From: Brachycybe producta
Lineage: Eukaryota; Arthropoda; Diplopoda; Playtdesmida; Andrognathidae
Direction of reading: 5' to 3'
NCBI GenBank assembly: GCA_036925085.1
Contig: JAUPFP010000012.1
Location: 2,709,609-2,773,608 of the forward strand
Length of the DNA: 64,000 nucleotides
A model generated the notes under the pieces. That model ran no database searches. It was not told where the DNA came from and was given only the letters and a program-made list of their open reading frames with translations. The translations under genes and the position numbers were made by a program. Of the stretch, positions 31,799 to 42,721 are shown one piece after another (the first letter of the stretch is position 1; every line of letters starts with the position of its first letter).

Positions 31799-32230
31799 TA
31801 CTCCATGTTCTGCTTTTGTTTTTCTAACAGGTATGGATACTTCTTTGGTTTTTGCCAGTCTGTCCCTGCTTAATAACAGGAGTAGCTACTTTCGTTTTCC
31901 CTATACACTGTTCTGCTTTGTTTTTAACAAGAGTAGCCTCTTGTCTCCTCTTCTTGTGGGCTTTCTTCGACATCTTCTTTTCTGGGCATCACTACTTTTT
32001 GTGCAAGTGGCGCCCTTAGTAGTTTAAAGCCTTTTGGTGGTTGTCAAAATGGAAATAATGGGTTTGATTATTTATTAATACTGGTACCATCTTCGTTCTA
32101 TTCAGTAGAACGTGGATTTCATCGGCGCAGATGATTTTTGTCATCATTGTTTCTGAGATTCATCAACTCGATTGACTGGAGTTGGTGGAGTCATCTTGTT
32201 CTCTTCCTTCTTGGGTTTCGGTTTGTTGGG

Positions 32231-33541
32231 GCACTGGAACGCTCTGTGTCCAGGCTACTGACACTGGTAACAGATGAGTAGTCCAGTAGACTTCTTTCTC
32301 TACTGAAATCTCGATCCACCATCTTGATTCAGCTTCATGTCCTGCGTCTTTTCAGATGTGGTTGCATTTTTGCTTGTCCACATCTGCTGTTTCTTCTGTT
32401 GCTGTTGCTGCTTTGGTTGTTGAGGCTTCTGCTGCTGGGCCGGCTGGTTACCAGTAGACATCTTGTAGACTAACATCTTCTCTTCAATCAGCTCTCCCTC
32501 CTTCTGGGCTGCAAACTTCACGAAATCGTAGAGATTGTCCTTAGGTGCACCAAACAGGTACTGTTTTAAAGATGGTAGAAGACTTCCTCAAACTCAAGAT
32601 CAGCAAAGGGTCGTCATCTTGGGGATGGATCATTCGATGCATCTCTGCATACTCTTCTGCATAGGCCTTAAATGATTCATTATCCTTTTGGGTGCTTGTG
32701 GGCAGCTCGTTTTTCATTCTCACTTTCTGGTCAGATAACAAGCAATTTGATCGCTCGTTTACGAAGGAGACCAGTAAAGTGACTGCATCGCTGCAGAGTG
32801 CCACTGGCGTGCAATTGCAATATCTTCAAACTCTTCAACATAGAGAAGAATGTTTTCAGATCCAGTGTATTTTGGAAAACCCTGTAGTGGATGAAGTGAA
32901 TTATTTTCAGAATACAGTGTGGGTCCCAGGTTTGGAGTCCATTCAGGAGCTTCTGGCCTGAGCTTGTGCCTAGATTCTTTCGGTGACTTGCTTCGATTTC
33001 TGAGATTTCTCTCATGTGTGTGTTCAAGGCGGCATGGAGTCGACTCTAAACATAACCATCTCACTAATTCTTCTCGGCTCTGAGGAGTCGCATCCTTCAT
33101 GAGTTCAGCCAACTGGTCGACCATCTGCTCGTTGCTTTGTTGAGGGGCTTCAGTAGATGCTGCTTCCATCTTTAGTCGGGTATCGCTTGGCGTTCTTCTT
33201 CGGTGCACTTCTGTTCCTCCTGGAGTCGCTTCTCTTCAGCAAGGGTTCTCAGCTTGTCCTCCTTCTCTTGTTTACGGGCGTCTTGGAGAACACGGCGTGC
33301 TTCCCGAGCTTTCACTTGTCTTTGGCAAGATGTTCATGTCGACGTCTGTGTTGGAGTGGCTGTTAGAACCTTGCAGTTATTCCGTTGGTATTCATCATTG
33401 TTTATCGTATATTGTGACAATAAGACTTTCAAAAATTTTGTTTTGATTAAAAAAAATTGTTTGCACAATTGAAAATACAATACTGTTTCGTGTTTTTCAA
33501 CATACTCTTCAAGGGCAAAACGAGGTACCAAGTTTTGTAAA
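32231..33541 (-). pseudogene. gag: Gag of element E, broken, with a stop inside the zinc knuckle
   Basis: Fragments in several frames: 33615-33334 (N-terminal), 33208-32759 (EAASTEAPQQSNEQMVDQLAELMKDA, then a charged linker and GFPKYTGSENILLYVEEFED, a capsid-like motif), 32804-32541 (FVNERSNCLLSDQKVRMKNEL..., DNESFKAYAEEYAEMHRM) and 32521-32300 (Gln-rich linker). At 32272-32231 the knuckle reads CYQCQ, stop, PGHRAFQC: a C-x2-C-x4-H-x4-C zinc knuckle with TAG at the first base of the turn. RNA binding would be lost. Confidence 0.6.
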
Positions 33542-33544
33542 CTA

Positions 33545-33560
33545 CCCTGCACCTCCACCA
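33545..33560 (-). promoter_or_regulatory. Primer-binding site of element E (tRNA-Ala type)
   Basis: On the - strand TGGTGGAGGTGCAGGG lies two bases from the LTR end at 33563. It differs at one position from the tRNA-Ala complement TGGTGGAGGTGCCGGG. It marks the 5' end of element E and shows that family 2 uses the same primer type as family 1. Confidence 0.6.
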
Positions 33561-33562
33561 TA

Positions 33563-33991
33563 TGTTGTGACGGACCTTTTTCCCCAGCTAGAATCTGCTC
33601 TTTGAAATGATACAAGCGAGTTTACACTCATATTAATAGTGAGTGGCTAGGCCACTAATTCTACTGGCCTGGGAGAACTAATGGAGAACATTGCAGGTTT
33701 GCACCTGTTGGAGGACTTGAATTATCCAAATGGTGAAGAGCTGCAATGTAATGATGAAACAGCACAATCGCAAAATGAAGCAATTAAATAAATAAAATCA
33801 CCACTGGTTAGGTTTAAGTAGAAAATTGAGGATTTATTCCACATAAAAAGTAATTGAAAGAATAACTTGGTTGAAGAACACAACACAAAAAACATAACGT
33901 TTGGAAAATTAATATAAAGAACCTACCCAAAATCGGGCATAGGTTTGGTATTTTAGGAATCGGTTCCAAACAGAAAAATATCACTTTATAT
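33563..33991 (-). mobile_element. 5' LTR end of element E, interrupted
   Basis: On the - strand it ends CGTCACAACA at 33563. It shares short blocks with the LTR next to it (AGTGGCTAGGCCACT versus GTGGTTGGCTATGCC; GGTTTGCACCTG versus GGTTTACACCTGG), so it is a diverged relative. Only about 430 bp is visible; the rest is cut by the LTR of F starting at 33992. Confidence 0.5.
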
Positions 33992-34785
33992 TGTAACGAA
34001 CCACCTTCGTGGGGGATAGAATTCACCAAAAAGTGGTTGGCTATGCCGCTTATTCTATCCTGGTTCGGGAGGAAGGGAACAAATTAATCCCTTTTTCGTT
34101 TCCTCACAAGTTCCTTTTTAGTGAACTTTTACAGTTAAAAGGATCTTTTAGCTGTCTGCTACCTCTCGGGCTTTTGCCCATTAAAAGCTGATTGATCATG
34201 TTGTTCCTTGAAGTTCCATCTAGAAGTGATGATCCAGGTTTACACCTGGGTTGGCAATTCGAGATGATGATGCTGTTAGAACTTTTGTTCTTTCAAATAA
34301 ATATAAAGAAAATCGGGCATAATTTCAGTTTCAGAAAGTGCTTACAAGCATTCAAATACATGGCCTTTTATACCCAAAAAGAGGATACAGAGAATACTTT
34401 TTCAGTATCCCCTGATTGGGTAAAAATGAAAGAAAAAACCAAACTGGCCAATCAATGTGATTGACCAGTGGTAACCAAAATATAGACAAATGACTCATCG
34501 TCAATAAAAACAAACTGCACTATAAAAAACACAACCCCATTGACTTAATGCTACTGCTTATCAGGACAATCTCTTTGTATTAAGGGGTGGGACTGGGAGG
34601 AAAAAGGACCCAAGACTCATGAGGTGACCCAAGGCAGGATATTGGTATCGTCAGCTGATAGAACTAGGTCAAACCTCTGTATGTTATTACAGAGGGTTGA
34701 CAAATTTCCATGCCAATCCAAACAAAAACAAACGATTCAGAAAAAAATTAAACAAGCCAGAATCGCTCCTGGTCTTATCGTTTCA
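33992..34785 (-). mobile_element. 3' LTR of element F (family 2)
   Basis: A 794 bp LTR. On the - strand it begins TGAAACGATAAG and ends TTCGTTACA, with a TATA box TATAAAA at 34373-34367. The ends were set by comparison with the inverted copy at 47204-48059. It is preceded on the - strand by a polypurine tract, so it is a 3' LTR. It lies inside the 5' LTR of element E. Confidence 0.75.
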
Positions 34786-34795
34786 CCCCCCCAAC
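34786..34795 (-). promoter_or_regulatory. Polypurine tract of element F
   Basis: On the - strand GTTGGGGGGG abuts the LTR start TGAAACG. It is the expected primer site for plus-strand DNA synthesis. Its position exactly at the LTR border supports the boundary chosen at 34785. Confidence 0.6.
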
Positions 34796-35473
34796 TAAAC
34801 CTGAAGTTCGTTTCTGAACTTCACCCTGATAAACAGCCGCACACAAACCCCTTTTGACAAGATTGCAATTCACGTAAAAAACAACAATAATAAAATACTC
34901 AACACTGAAAATAACAATATTTCTACAGTTAAAATACAGGTTTTTCCATTATCACAATTAATTTACAGAACGATTTTAACCCTTAAAATCCCCAAAATCC
35001 ACAAAATCAATCGTTTCCCCGAATTTCTTAATTTAATGTTTGGTTCCACTAGAACACACCCAGAACGTTTAAAATAAACAACAATTTTCTCAAACAATTA
35101 AAAACCCTTTTAAAATTGAATATAAAACACCATAGTAAAAAAAACATTCTTAAACCCCTAAAAGAAAACTTGACTTAGCAAAAAGAAAAAAACGTTTTAT
35201 AGAAAACTAATTTTCACCTCCCCCAAAAAAACAATTCAAAACCCGTTAATTCCCAAAAAAACTTGATTTAAAACGTTAATTTACCCGAAAAGAAATTTCT
35301 TAATTCCCGTAAACCCCCAAAATAAACGATTTTTAATCCCCAAAAAAATCGGTAATTAAATTTTTAAATAAGAGTTTAAATATGTATGTTTCTTCGCTGC
35401 CTCATTCCTCCAGTTTCGTCAGTGTGGATCAGAACTGGTCCACGTTGATCCATCTTTCGTTCCTGGTCCTCAG
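34796..35473 (-). other. 3' untranslated region of element F
   Basis: A strongly A/C-rich stretch on the + strand (T/G-rich on the element strand), with runs of AAAA and CCCC and no coding frame. It lies between the end of the third ORF and the polypurine tract. It is repetitive in composition only; I found no clear unit. Confidence 0.4.
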
Positions 35474-37172
35474 CTAATGGTCCGGCTCCAGGTGGCCTCC
35501 CTGGTCTCTGGCTCCGGGTGGTATGACCTGAGATCTCGGGATCGCTCCCAAGACCAACGACTTCATAAAATCCAGCTGCTGGATGGCCAGGTGTGCATTT
35601 CTATCTTGTTCTTTCAATCGATGATGAACTATGTTCCGGTGACCCCTGCCACTAGGTATTAACATTGCCATCATCGATGAGATGTCAACCTCCAGGATTT
35701 GGCTGAGGGGTTTCTCCCAAGGCTGCGGGTAAATCAAATTAAGTGTTCCAGGCTCAGTGTTGTCGTGGAGGACAACAACGGGCCAGTGGTCCAAAACCTG
35801 TACTACGACTGCTGTCCAGAGCCTGTCTTGCTCGGACGGAGTCAATCTTTCCGGATTCTTTCGTTGCTGTTGAAGAAACCTAAATAACGAAAGACATTCC
35901 TTTCCCAGAGCGACCAAAAGAAACTAACCCATTCCTTAGGAGCCGAAATTGCTGTCGGTTTGAGAGCTTTCCATCCGACATGTCTAGTCGATCCTTGGGC
36001 CATTGTTGAGGGAGTGGCAGCGGAGAGTTCTTCGGGATTGCTCCCGTTACTGGTCCAGGCACTGATTGGTTTATGTGGTCATGTTCCCCATGAAGATTAC
36101 GTCTCTACGCTGTCGCCTCCTCTCGGTAGCACCTTGTCCTGGCCTAAACAGGTATGTTCGGGTGACGAAGTGGCTGGATTCAGGCCGTTTCGAACCTCCT
36201 GAGTTGGTCCCTTGACTTCCTGCATGGCTGTTCCTCTTGGGGCCGACTCCTGGTGACATCTTCCTGGTGTCTGGGGTTCCTGGGCCATTTGTTGAGGAAC
36301 TTTTCCCTAGGTGGCCGAGTGGGTTTGCTCACCGCTGGCGGGCGAGCTTCTCTCCTCAAATACACAACTTTTGATGTGATGGAGAAGGTCTCCATGGTAA
36401 GATAAGCAGTTTACTGGGTTGGTGCACATACCCTCTGATGATTGGTTGGTCCACCGTGACCCTGCTTGTCAAAGGGGAGACCTCCCTTGACGTCATCCGC
36501 TTCGGAAGAGCTGTTCCGACTGCTGGCACCTTGATTGGGGACCGTCCCCTAGCCACCAGTTCCCTGTTCTGTTTCTCGATCCAATCCTGCATGGCTTTCT
36601 TGTCAGCATTCTTTTTTCCCTTCATTCTGCCTCGACAATGGGAACCACCAAGTTCTGCTGGAAGACAGCCATCAAGTAGACTTCCAGGCGGGGTATCCAT
36701 TTCCTCCTGAGGCCTCGGAAACTGCAACGACGGATTCCTTACTGGTCCGTCGTAGACGATGTCAGGTTCCGGGTTTACACCCTTTTTCACGTTCTAGAGG
36801 GGTACGAATAAGTGGTACAAAATTACTCTCACCCTCTGGCTTCTCTTTCATATTCTTTGCAGAGTCCTTTGAAGATTTCCTATTTGAAGGCGGCAAAAGG
36901 TCGGCGTTGCTGCCGGATGGTATATCCGCAGCAATAGCATCATCATCCTCTTCTTCTCCACCAAAGAGCAGTTTTAGCCAGTCTGAAGTCATCTCTCGAA
37001 GCTCCCTTTCGTTGTTTTCCTTCTTGTCCTGACCTTCACACCCCTTGCTTCCGTTGTAGTTTGCCATCTTTTTTCCAGAACTTTTAAGTTTGGGCGCTGA
37101 CACTTTTTGTTTTCCGACAAATTGCGAAACGCAACTAATCTTTGCTGAATCACAATTTGAATAAGTGTCCAA
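35474..37172 (-). pseudogene. Third ORF (downstream of pol) of gypsy element F, broken
   Basis: - strand pieces: 37172-36762 (MANYNGSKGCEG at about 37067, LLFGGEEEDDD, IPSGSNADLLPPSNRK), 36790-36356 (NPEPDIVYDGPVRNPSLQF, CRGRMKGKKNADKKAMQDW, AVGTALPKR), weaker frames to 35880, and 35917-35474 (RLTPSEQDRLWTAVV, VLDHWPVVVLHD, LNLIYPQPWEKPLSQI). The first two match element E (26753-27491) block for block. The likely start is the ATG of MANYNG, with G at +4. A Lys/Glu-rich segment after CRGR looks helical. The C-terminal domain has a strand-turn-strand-helix pattern similar to 41110-41502. I do not recognise the protein. Confidence 0.5.
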
Positions 37173-38390
37173 AATGGCGATTGGCCTCTCACGTGATCCT
37201 GTGGGCTTTGAAATTCAATTTCTGGCCGCAAGTGGGAGGAGCTTCTATCAAACAAGTCTCTTTTACCTTTTTCTCCCACCAGGTGGCTTTCCGTATAGCG
37301 GCAAATTTGAATTTCAGCCTCCTTTATACAATTTGGACGTTATTTTATCGTTTGATGGGATTTCAATGCCAAATTGTCTTTTTTTAGGAGTCGATTGAGT
37401 TTTAACGTTCTCAATCGAAATTCCTCCATGTGTTTGCACATGGGGCTGCAGATGTGTGTCCCATAGAGATATTCTTAGCCTTCCTGTGTGTCTTTTCCCT
37501 AAATTTCCTTTTGGACACCCTGTCCTTATTTTTTTTTGCTTTTGACGATCACCCTGATCATCTTTCGTGCCACCCTGACACTTCCTTTTTCACATCTTAC
37601 CTATAAAGATGTTCCTTTTTAGTTCCACCTTGGAACTTATTCTTTTTCTGTTTCGGAGTGTCTCTTCCCCTTGAAGATGTACCTCTCTTTTCTCAGGAGC
37701 AGCTACTCCTAGCTTCACTGCAACCTGATTTTCCATGGACTGCATCACGACATCCACCTTAAACATTTCGATAAACCCACTTTGTAGTGGCGCACCGTTG
37801 GTTGGTATCTCCCTTGGATACAACAACTTCTGAGACCAGTTGCAAAGTTCCCTTTTTGTTCCTTTACAGGAGCAGCTACTTCCTTTTTTGCTAACTCCTG
37901 TTTCTTGAAGGGCTTAGTTCCGACATTTTCCCTTAATGTCTCGACGGCCCCACTTTGCAGTGGTTTCTTGAGTTGACCTCCCCCATTGCAATTTCCTTTC
38001 TAGATGTCAATCTCGTTGAGCCTTCTTGATAGGCTACAATTTGGCTTCCCTTTTGTTTTTTTGCAGCCGCCGTATGTCGTCATCTTGGCACAGGTCTTTG
38101 GGTTTCCCTATAGATTCTTCCTGTCGAACCTCGATGCACATAATGCGTGTTGCCGAATTGCAGCTTGGACTTCTTGATGACTCCCCAAGTTGACTTTGTT
38201 TTTTCCGTTATCCTTTCCCTTAGTTGTTTCGGCTTTGGGCGTCACTACTTTGGGGCTGAGTGGCACCCTTAGAAGTTTAAAGCCTCGTCGGTTAGATTTT
38301 CCAAATGAAAATAGTGTGTCACTCCATTTACGTGAACAGGCACCATCTTCATACCATTCGGCAAGATGTGAATTTCGTCAACCTCGACAG
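37173..38390 (-). pseudogene. Remnants of gag-protease junction and pol tail, element F
   Basis: From 38390 to about 37500 the - strand resembles the gag-protease junction of element E (31800-32130); for example GTTTAAAGCC near 38275 and ACCATCTTC near 38342 correspond to 32019 and 32087. From about 37390 to 37173 it matches the end of E's pol tail (ATWWEKK, FKFAAI region). RT, RNase H and integrase between these parts are gone, so F is an internal deletion derivative. Its 5' end is cut by element C at about 38390. Confidence 0.45.
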
Positions 38391-39027
38391 TCAGGAAATT
38401 TCGTTGACGTCGTTGCCGCCGTGTGGGCCTACAACACTGCAGTGCAGGAGAGCATGGAAGTGTCTCCGTACCAATTGTTGTTTGGCCACGAACCTAGGTT
38501 GGAGATTGATAATCTCCATCCTGATGGTCTGGTCCACCACTTGCCTGACCAGCAAGCCGTGGAGGAGCGGGCTCGTCAAAATTTGGCGACCGCTCAGGCA
38601 AAGCAGAAGAGTCAGTATGACACTGGCCGGGTGCAGTCACCTCTGTACCAACAACCGAGTTGCAGAGGAAGCACCTCAGCCCCGGTATAACCTCCGTCCG
38701 AGGAAACCGAAGGCTTTTGTGCAAGCTTCCTCTTGGGCACCAGAAAGCGCCAGGACTTGTCAGGGACTTTATGCGTCCCGGCCCTGGTGGGAGGGAGCAG
38801 GCCGATCCCTGGATTGGGATGATGGCCTGGTGAGGAAAAACAAGAACTGGGCGCCCAGAGACCCATGGACGGGACACCGCCGGTCTGTCACGGACAGATG
38901 GCGGTCGCCCGGGGAAAACTGGGTGGAGAAATCTGCAATGCCCAGCTGCAGACTTAATGGTAAGTCTGCAGATGAAGTTTCCGACCGTCATCTCTCTCCT
39001 GCATCGAGGTTGGCCGTTCCGTATTAG
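38391..39027 (+). pseudogene. Integrase C-terminus and pol tail of element C (family 1)
   Basis: The + strand frame to 38690 reads AAVWAYNTAVQESMEVSPYQ, then LLFGHEPRLEIDNL and PDQQAVEERARQNLA, the same as element A. At about 38655 it jumps, skipping the integrase C-terminal domain, to the pol tail in another frame (PQPRYNLRPRKPKAF, RSLDWDDGLVRKNKN, PRDPWTGHR), ending at 39027. C is truncated at its 5' side inside the integrase core, at the joint with element F. Confidence 0.65.
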
Positions 39028-39098
39028 CGGCTAAACGTCATCCTGTTTGGAAAAGTAAACAGGGACGGTCGTTTGCTGCTAGTTGGCTCCTGAAATGT

Positions 39099-41502
39099 TT
39101 GTTACACCGGAGGAAATGGAAAGATGCGGGATCGCTGGTTGCCAGTAGAAAACTGGTAGCTCCGGCAAGCCGAAGCCGGCTAGAATTGGCTAGCCTGGCT
39201 GAGGAAAGTCCGGAGGTTGGGATGGACACAACGGAGGTCTCCGTGGTGCACATCACCAGGCAGTGGAGAGGCCAGTGTATCCTCTCTTCAGAGGACTCTT
39301 TGAAGTCTGAAGGGAGAGGAGAGGCCTCCCCGGGTAAACGGTTGATGACCGGATCCTGGGAGGGTACTTCCACCATTCAAGGGAGTCCTCTGGACGTTGA
39401 CCCTTCGGGGAAAGCTAAAAAGGACCGACTTGATCGGTTAGACGAAAGTCGGAAGTACCAGACACCGTTGGAAGGTCTTCTGATGGCAGATGGAAAACGA
39501 TCCTACGTCGGAGAGTTCCCTGCCCAGCAGCACCGTAAGGACGGGTCAAAATCTAAAAAGAAGTCCGGTGCTGCTAGGTACGCTGCACGGATGAGGGCTC
39601 TTACTGAGAGAGAGGCTCAGCTTAAGAGGAGGGAAGCTGCCATGGCATTGCTTATGCAGGCAGTAGGCCCTCTGGCTGAGGCCCGTGCTCATCCTGAGGG
39701 AGCCCTAGGGCTGCCCGGCCTGAAGACCAACCTCCTGCCATGGGTTTGCCCGCAGCAGTAGCTGGTTCTTCGGGTAGGCAGTCTGGGACTCCCAAGAGGG
39801 ACCGAAGAGAGGAGAAAAAGGCCAACCAGCCTTCAGTATCCACTCCTAGGAAGAGCAGTCCAGTGAGTGGTGGTGGTGGTCAGGGACAGAAATGTCCCCG
39901 CCCTTTCACCCCACCAGTGGTCAGTCATCTGGCAGGGAAAAACGCCAAGACCTCACATGGAGGTCCGGCCAGCTTCCCTACAGGCAAGTGGAGCTATGAG
40001 AACTGTGCGCGGTACCACATGGCTCAAGCGGCAAAGTGGGAAGCTCGGTTAAAGAGAGCTAAGCAGGTTGAATGCCGACAGGAGTTCGAGCCCCATACCT
40101 CTCAGTTTTCGCCCCTGCAGGGAACTGAAGTCCAGAATCTGCTCGTTACAGGGGAACCTCCTGTCGGACGTTGTGTTGCACTGGTTGCAAGTGCCTCAAC
40201 CGCCGCTGGCCAACAGCGCATTGCCCAGATGGGGCGATGCAGGTTCCCAACTCACCTATCCAAGGTGTATGAGCTAAAACTGTTGGTGGCAAGGGTCAGC
40301 CGACCCTTGCACTGGGGAAAGTGAATATTCCCCGGGATGAAAGAGGACGGGTTGTGGCGGCACAACTGTCCTCAATTGTCAAGTCGGCTATGGGAGCCAA
40401 CTCGGAGGCGATTACAGCTTTGGCTGGAAAGGCTTCGGTTGGGAAGTCCGGTCACTCGAAGGGGGCTAACCACCCTCCTAAGTCTGACCAGCCCGGTGAG
40501 TCTTTGACCTTGGGTGTGTCCGGCTCAAAGCCCGGTAAACCTTCTTCCCAAAAGAAGAAGCAGAAGGTGGACAAGACGAAGTCCAGGTATGGGAAGAAGG
40601 GAGGTCCAGGACCTTCTGGTCAGGAGTCCCAGGAGACGACTGCCAGAAGGGTTGGGACGGATGAGGAGGAGTCCCGACACGGTGCGACCGTGTTGGCCGG
40701 GAACCAGCCGTACCATAAATGTCAGGTAATGACGGCGTGGACGGATGGCAGGTCAATGGGAGAAGTTCTCGGTATACCTCCATCCTCCCTGAAGGTGGTC
40801 ATGGTACCGAACCCGAGGGTTTGGTCGGTGGGAACTCTCTGCCGGGTCAGCTCGCATTCACCTAGATGCGGGGGCAGCCCGGTGAGGACAGTTAGTGTTC
40901 CTACCAAACGTGGTCCCGTGCCTTCCTTTGGAATGACACCCTTCTCTCCGAGTCCTGACAAGGGGGTCTTTGGGACCCTAGGACCGGAAGAGGAAGCCAG
41001 GTCTCCCCAGCCTTCGGGCAAGGGACGACACTCTGGAGCCAGTCCTCCGTATTCAGAAGGAGAGGTCTTTCTGAATAACTGACTTGGTCTGTGGCAGGAC
41101 CAGCCGGGAATGAAGGGGTTCCAGTACCTTGGTTATTACCGTTTGGAAGAGCCACTCCCGGTACCATGGTTGCTGTCGTTGCCGTCATTTAGCATTCGGT
41201 ATGTGCTTGCTTTTGGCGGTAGAGACTTTCCGGTGTTGTTGGTCGTCAACCCGGTTAGGAGACGTTTTGCATTTTTGGATGTGATGGGGACAGGAGCTGG
41301 ATTAGTTCGTCTAGTCCAGCTCGTGGCACCATACGTCCAGTGTCTCCTTGGATGCGACTTGGAGGATATGGTTGGGGAATTTGTTGTCCAACCGCTACGA
41401 GGGAGCAAGTCTGATCCCGCAGCCGCCTTCCTAAATCTTCTAACAAGTCGGACCCTACGTAGGGGTCCGCAGCTTGCCACTCTGGCCATCGATGTGTTTT
41501 GA
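39099..41502 (+). pseudogene. Third ORF (downstream of pol) of element C, about 800 codons, broken three times
   Basis: Frames 39099-39761, 39740-40324, 40321-41082 and 41110-41502 together form one long region. The joins need two frameshifts (near 39750 and 40290) and cross one TGA (41080-41082). The first part matches the third ORF of element A (SRLELASLAE, RQWRGQCILSSEDSL). A Lys/Arg/Glu-rich segment (RYAARMRALTEREAQLKRRE) looks like a coiled coil. Long Ser/Gly/Lys-rich linkers follow (about 40400-41050). The last 130 residues are compact (RDFPVLLVVNPVRRRFAFLD, then FVVQPLRGSKSDPAAAFLNL). The A-type N-terminus is missing. There is no signal peptide or membrane helix. The length kept open under weak constraint suggests it was once a real protein. 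Function is unknown. Confidence 0.5.
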
Positions 41503-41922
41503 CGGCAGGAGGAGGCAAGGCTCATGGGCACTGAGTTCGATATCGGAGGCGGGTGGCGTAACACCCAGATGTGCCTGTGGTGGGCATGTCGGTGGATATC
41601 GGAGTGGATGGGTACTCTGGTGGTTACACGGTGTACTTCATGGTAAATAGCCTTTTTACCACTTTCTACTGTGGTACCACGGACAAAAGTCCGCACCCCA
41701 TGGTGTACGAGCGGTAAAACCCTGTGAACCACTTGGTACCACGATACAACGGACCGCAGTTTGCATCCCACAGTACATAAGCGGTCAAACATTGTAAGCA
41801 GTGTTTTCTGCCACGGTTCTACGGACCAAAGTCTGCACCCAGCAGCATACTCACACTGCGGCGATTTGACCGCCTAAATGGTCAAATCTATATTTAACCA
41901 TACGAGAGGCAGGGTACAAATA
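41503..41922 (-). other. Leader of element D with decayed hairpin array
   Basis: On the - strand this follows the primer site of D. It has three copies of the leader hairpin of element B, at 41694-41679 (GCGGAC, TTTT, GTCCGT, fully paired), 41764-41749 and 41836-41821 (partly decayed), spaced 70-72 nt. The flanks have ACCATGGGG, AAGTGGTAAAA and similar motifs also present in B. The leader joins the end of element C's third ORF head-on at about 41510-41640. Confidence 0.55.
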
Positions 41923-41938
41923 CCCGGTGCCTCCACCA
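41923..41938 (-). promoter_or_regulatory. Primer-binding site of element D (tRNA-Ala type)
   Basis: On the - strand TGGTGGAGGCACCGGG lies two bases after the LTR end at 41941, at the same distance as in element B. It has two mismatches to the tRNA-Ala complement given for the other copies. Confidence 0.6.
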
Positions 41939-41940
41939 AT

Positions 41941-42701
41941 TGTAACGTCTCGACTAGACTATCACAATACCAGGGCAAGAAAAAACCAACTTACCCGCTT
42001 CCAGGCTCTTTACGGGGACAGGATCACACCTGTAGCCGCCTTTCACGGTTAAAACCTGGGTAATGCCTCCCTCGACAGACACGACGATACAAGCCGCCAC
42101 GCTATGCCATCCCCGTTTGCCCCAAACAGGGAAACCCACCATCCTGCGGTAACTCCCCAATAATGACCGATACAACACAGTAAATATAGATAAAAGATAT
42201 ATTTAATGTACTCACACAAAACAGTGGTTGTATTGACATGTTGGCTGGTTAATTAAACCAGCCAACAACACTATATAAACAAAGGCCTAATGGCCAACAA
42301 AGGCAACCCAAAAGCCAGATGAAATTGGAGGCCTCTTTGGCCTCCATCATTGAGCTCTTCAGCCTCCTTGCCTGAAACACACTGCCCAGATTAAATGGCT
42401 GACCAAGCCATTAGAAAAAAAATGTGCAAAATTTCAAAGAGAATTGTACAATTTAGATAATAAGTGAATGCCAGCTCTAAATACGTTCAGCACAAGATGG
42501 CGTCCAAATGCATAGTTGGCACAACTCTCTCTATAAAGAAACTATTTAATACCTCCAGGCAACTCCACCTAGAGGGGACAGTGGTCACTTCTGACCTCTC
42601 ACCCGTTGACTCCAATGGTGAACGGTCTGCTGGCACCAAAATGGCCCCAACAGCCTACTGCCAGCTGTCAGGCAGACCACCATAGGGAGTTCGTCTGCTC
42701 A
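41941..42701 (-). mobile_element. 5' LTR of element D (family 1)
   Basis: A 761 bp LTR. On the - strand it begins TGAGCAGACGAACTCCCTATGG and ends GAGACGTTACA. It matches the LTR of B (763 bp) at both ends and in the interior, for example the block around TGGTGGTCTGCCTGACAGCTG. A primer site and leader follow on the - strand, so it is a 5' LTR whose body is lost. Confidence 0.75.
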
Positions 42702-42721
42702 ATCAAAATATTTTGATTAGA

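Larger units (their letters stand above)
26753..33991 (-). mobile_element. Element E: degraded Ty3/gypsy retrotransposon (family 2)
   Basis: The - strand order is LTR end (33563), primer site, gag (about 33208-32231), protease (31798-30704), RT (about 30704-29772), RNase H and integrase (29690-28640), pol tail (28529-27511) and third ORF (27491-26753). It resembles family 1 in layout but differs in sequence, with a different LTR and gag. Many stops and frameshifts make it a fossil. It has lost its own 3' LTR, and its 5' LTR is interrupted at 33992 by element F. Confidence 0.8.

Noticed and set aside
41136-41792. - strand open frame of 218 codons
   Set aside because: It is the shadow of the third ORF of C plus the D leader. 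It is rich in Arg/His/Pro with no similarity.
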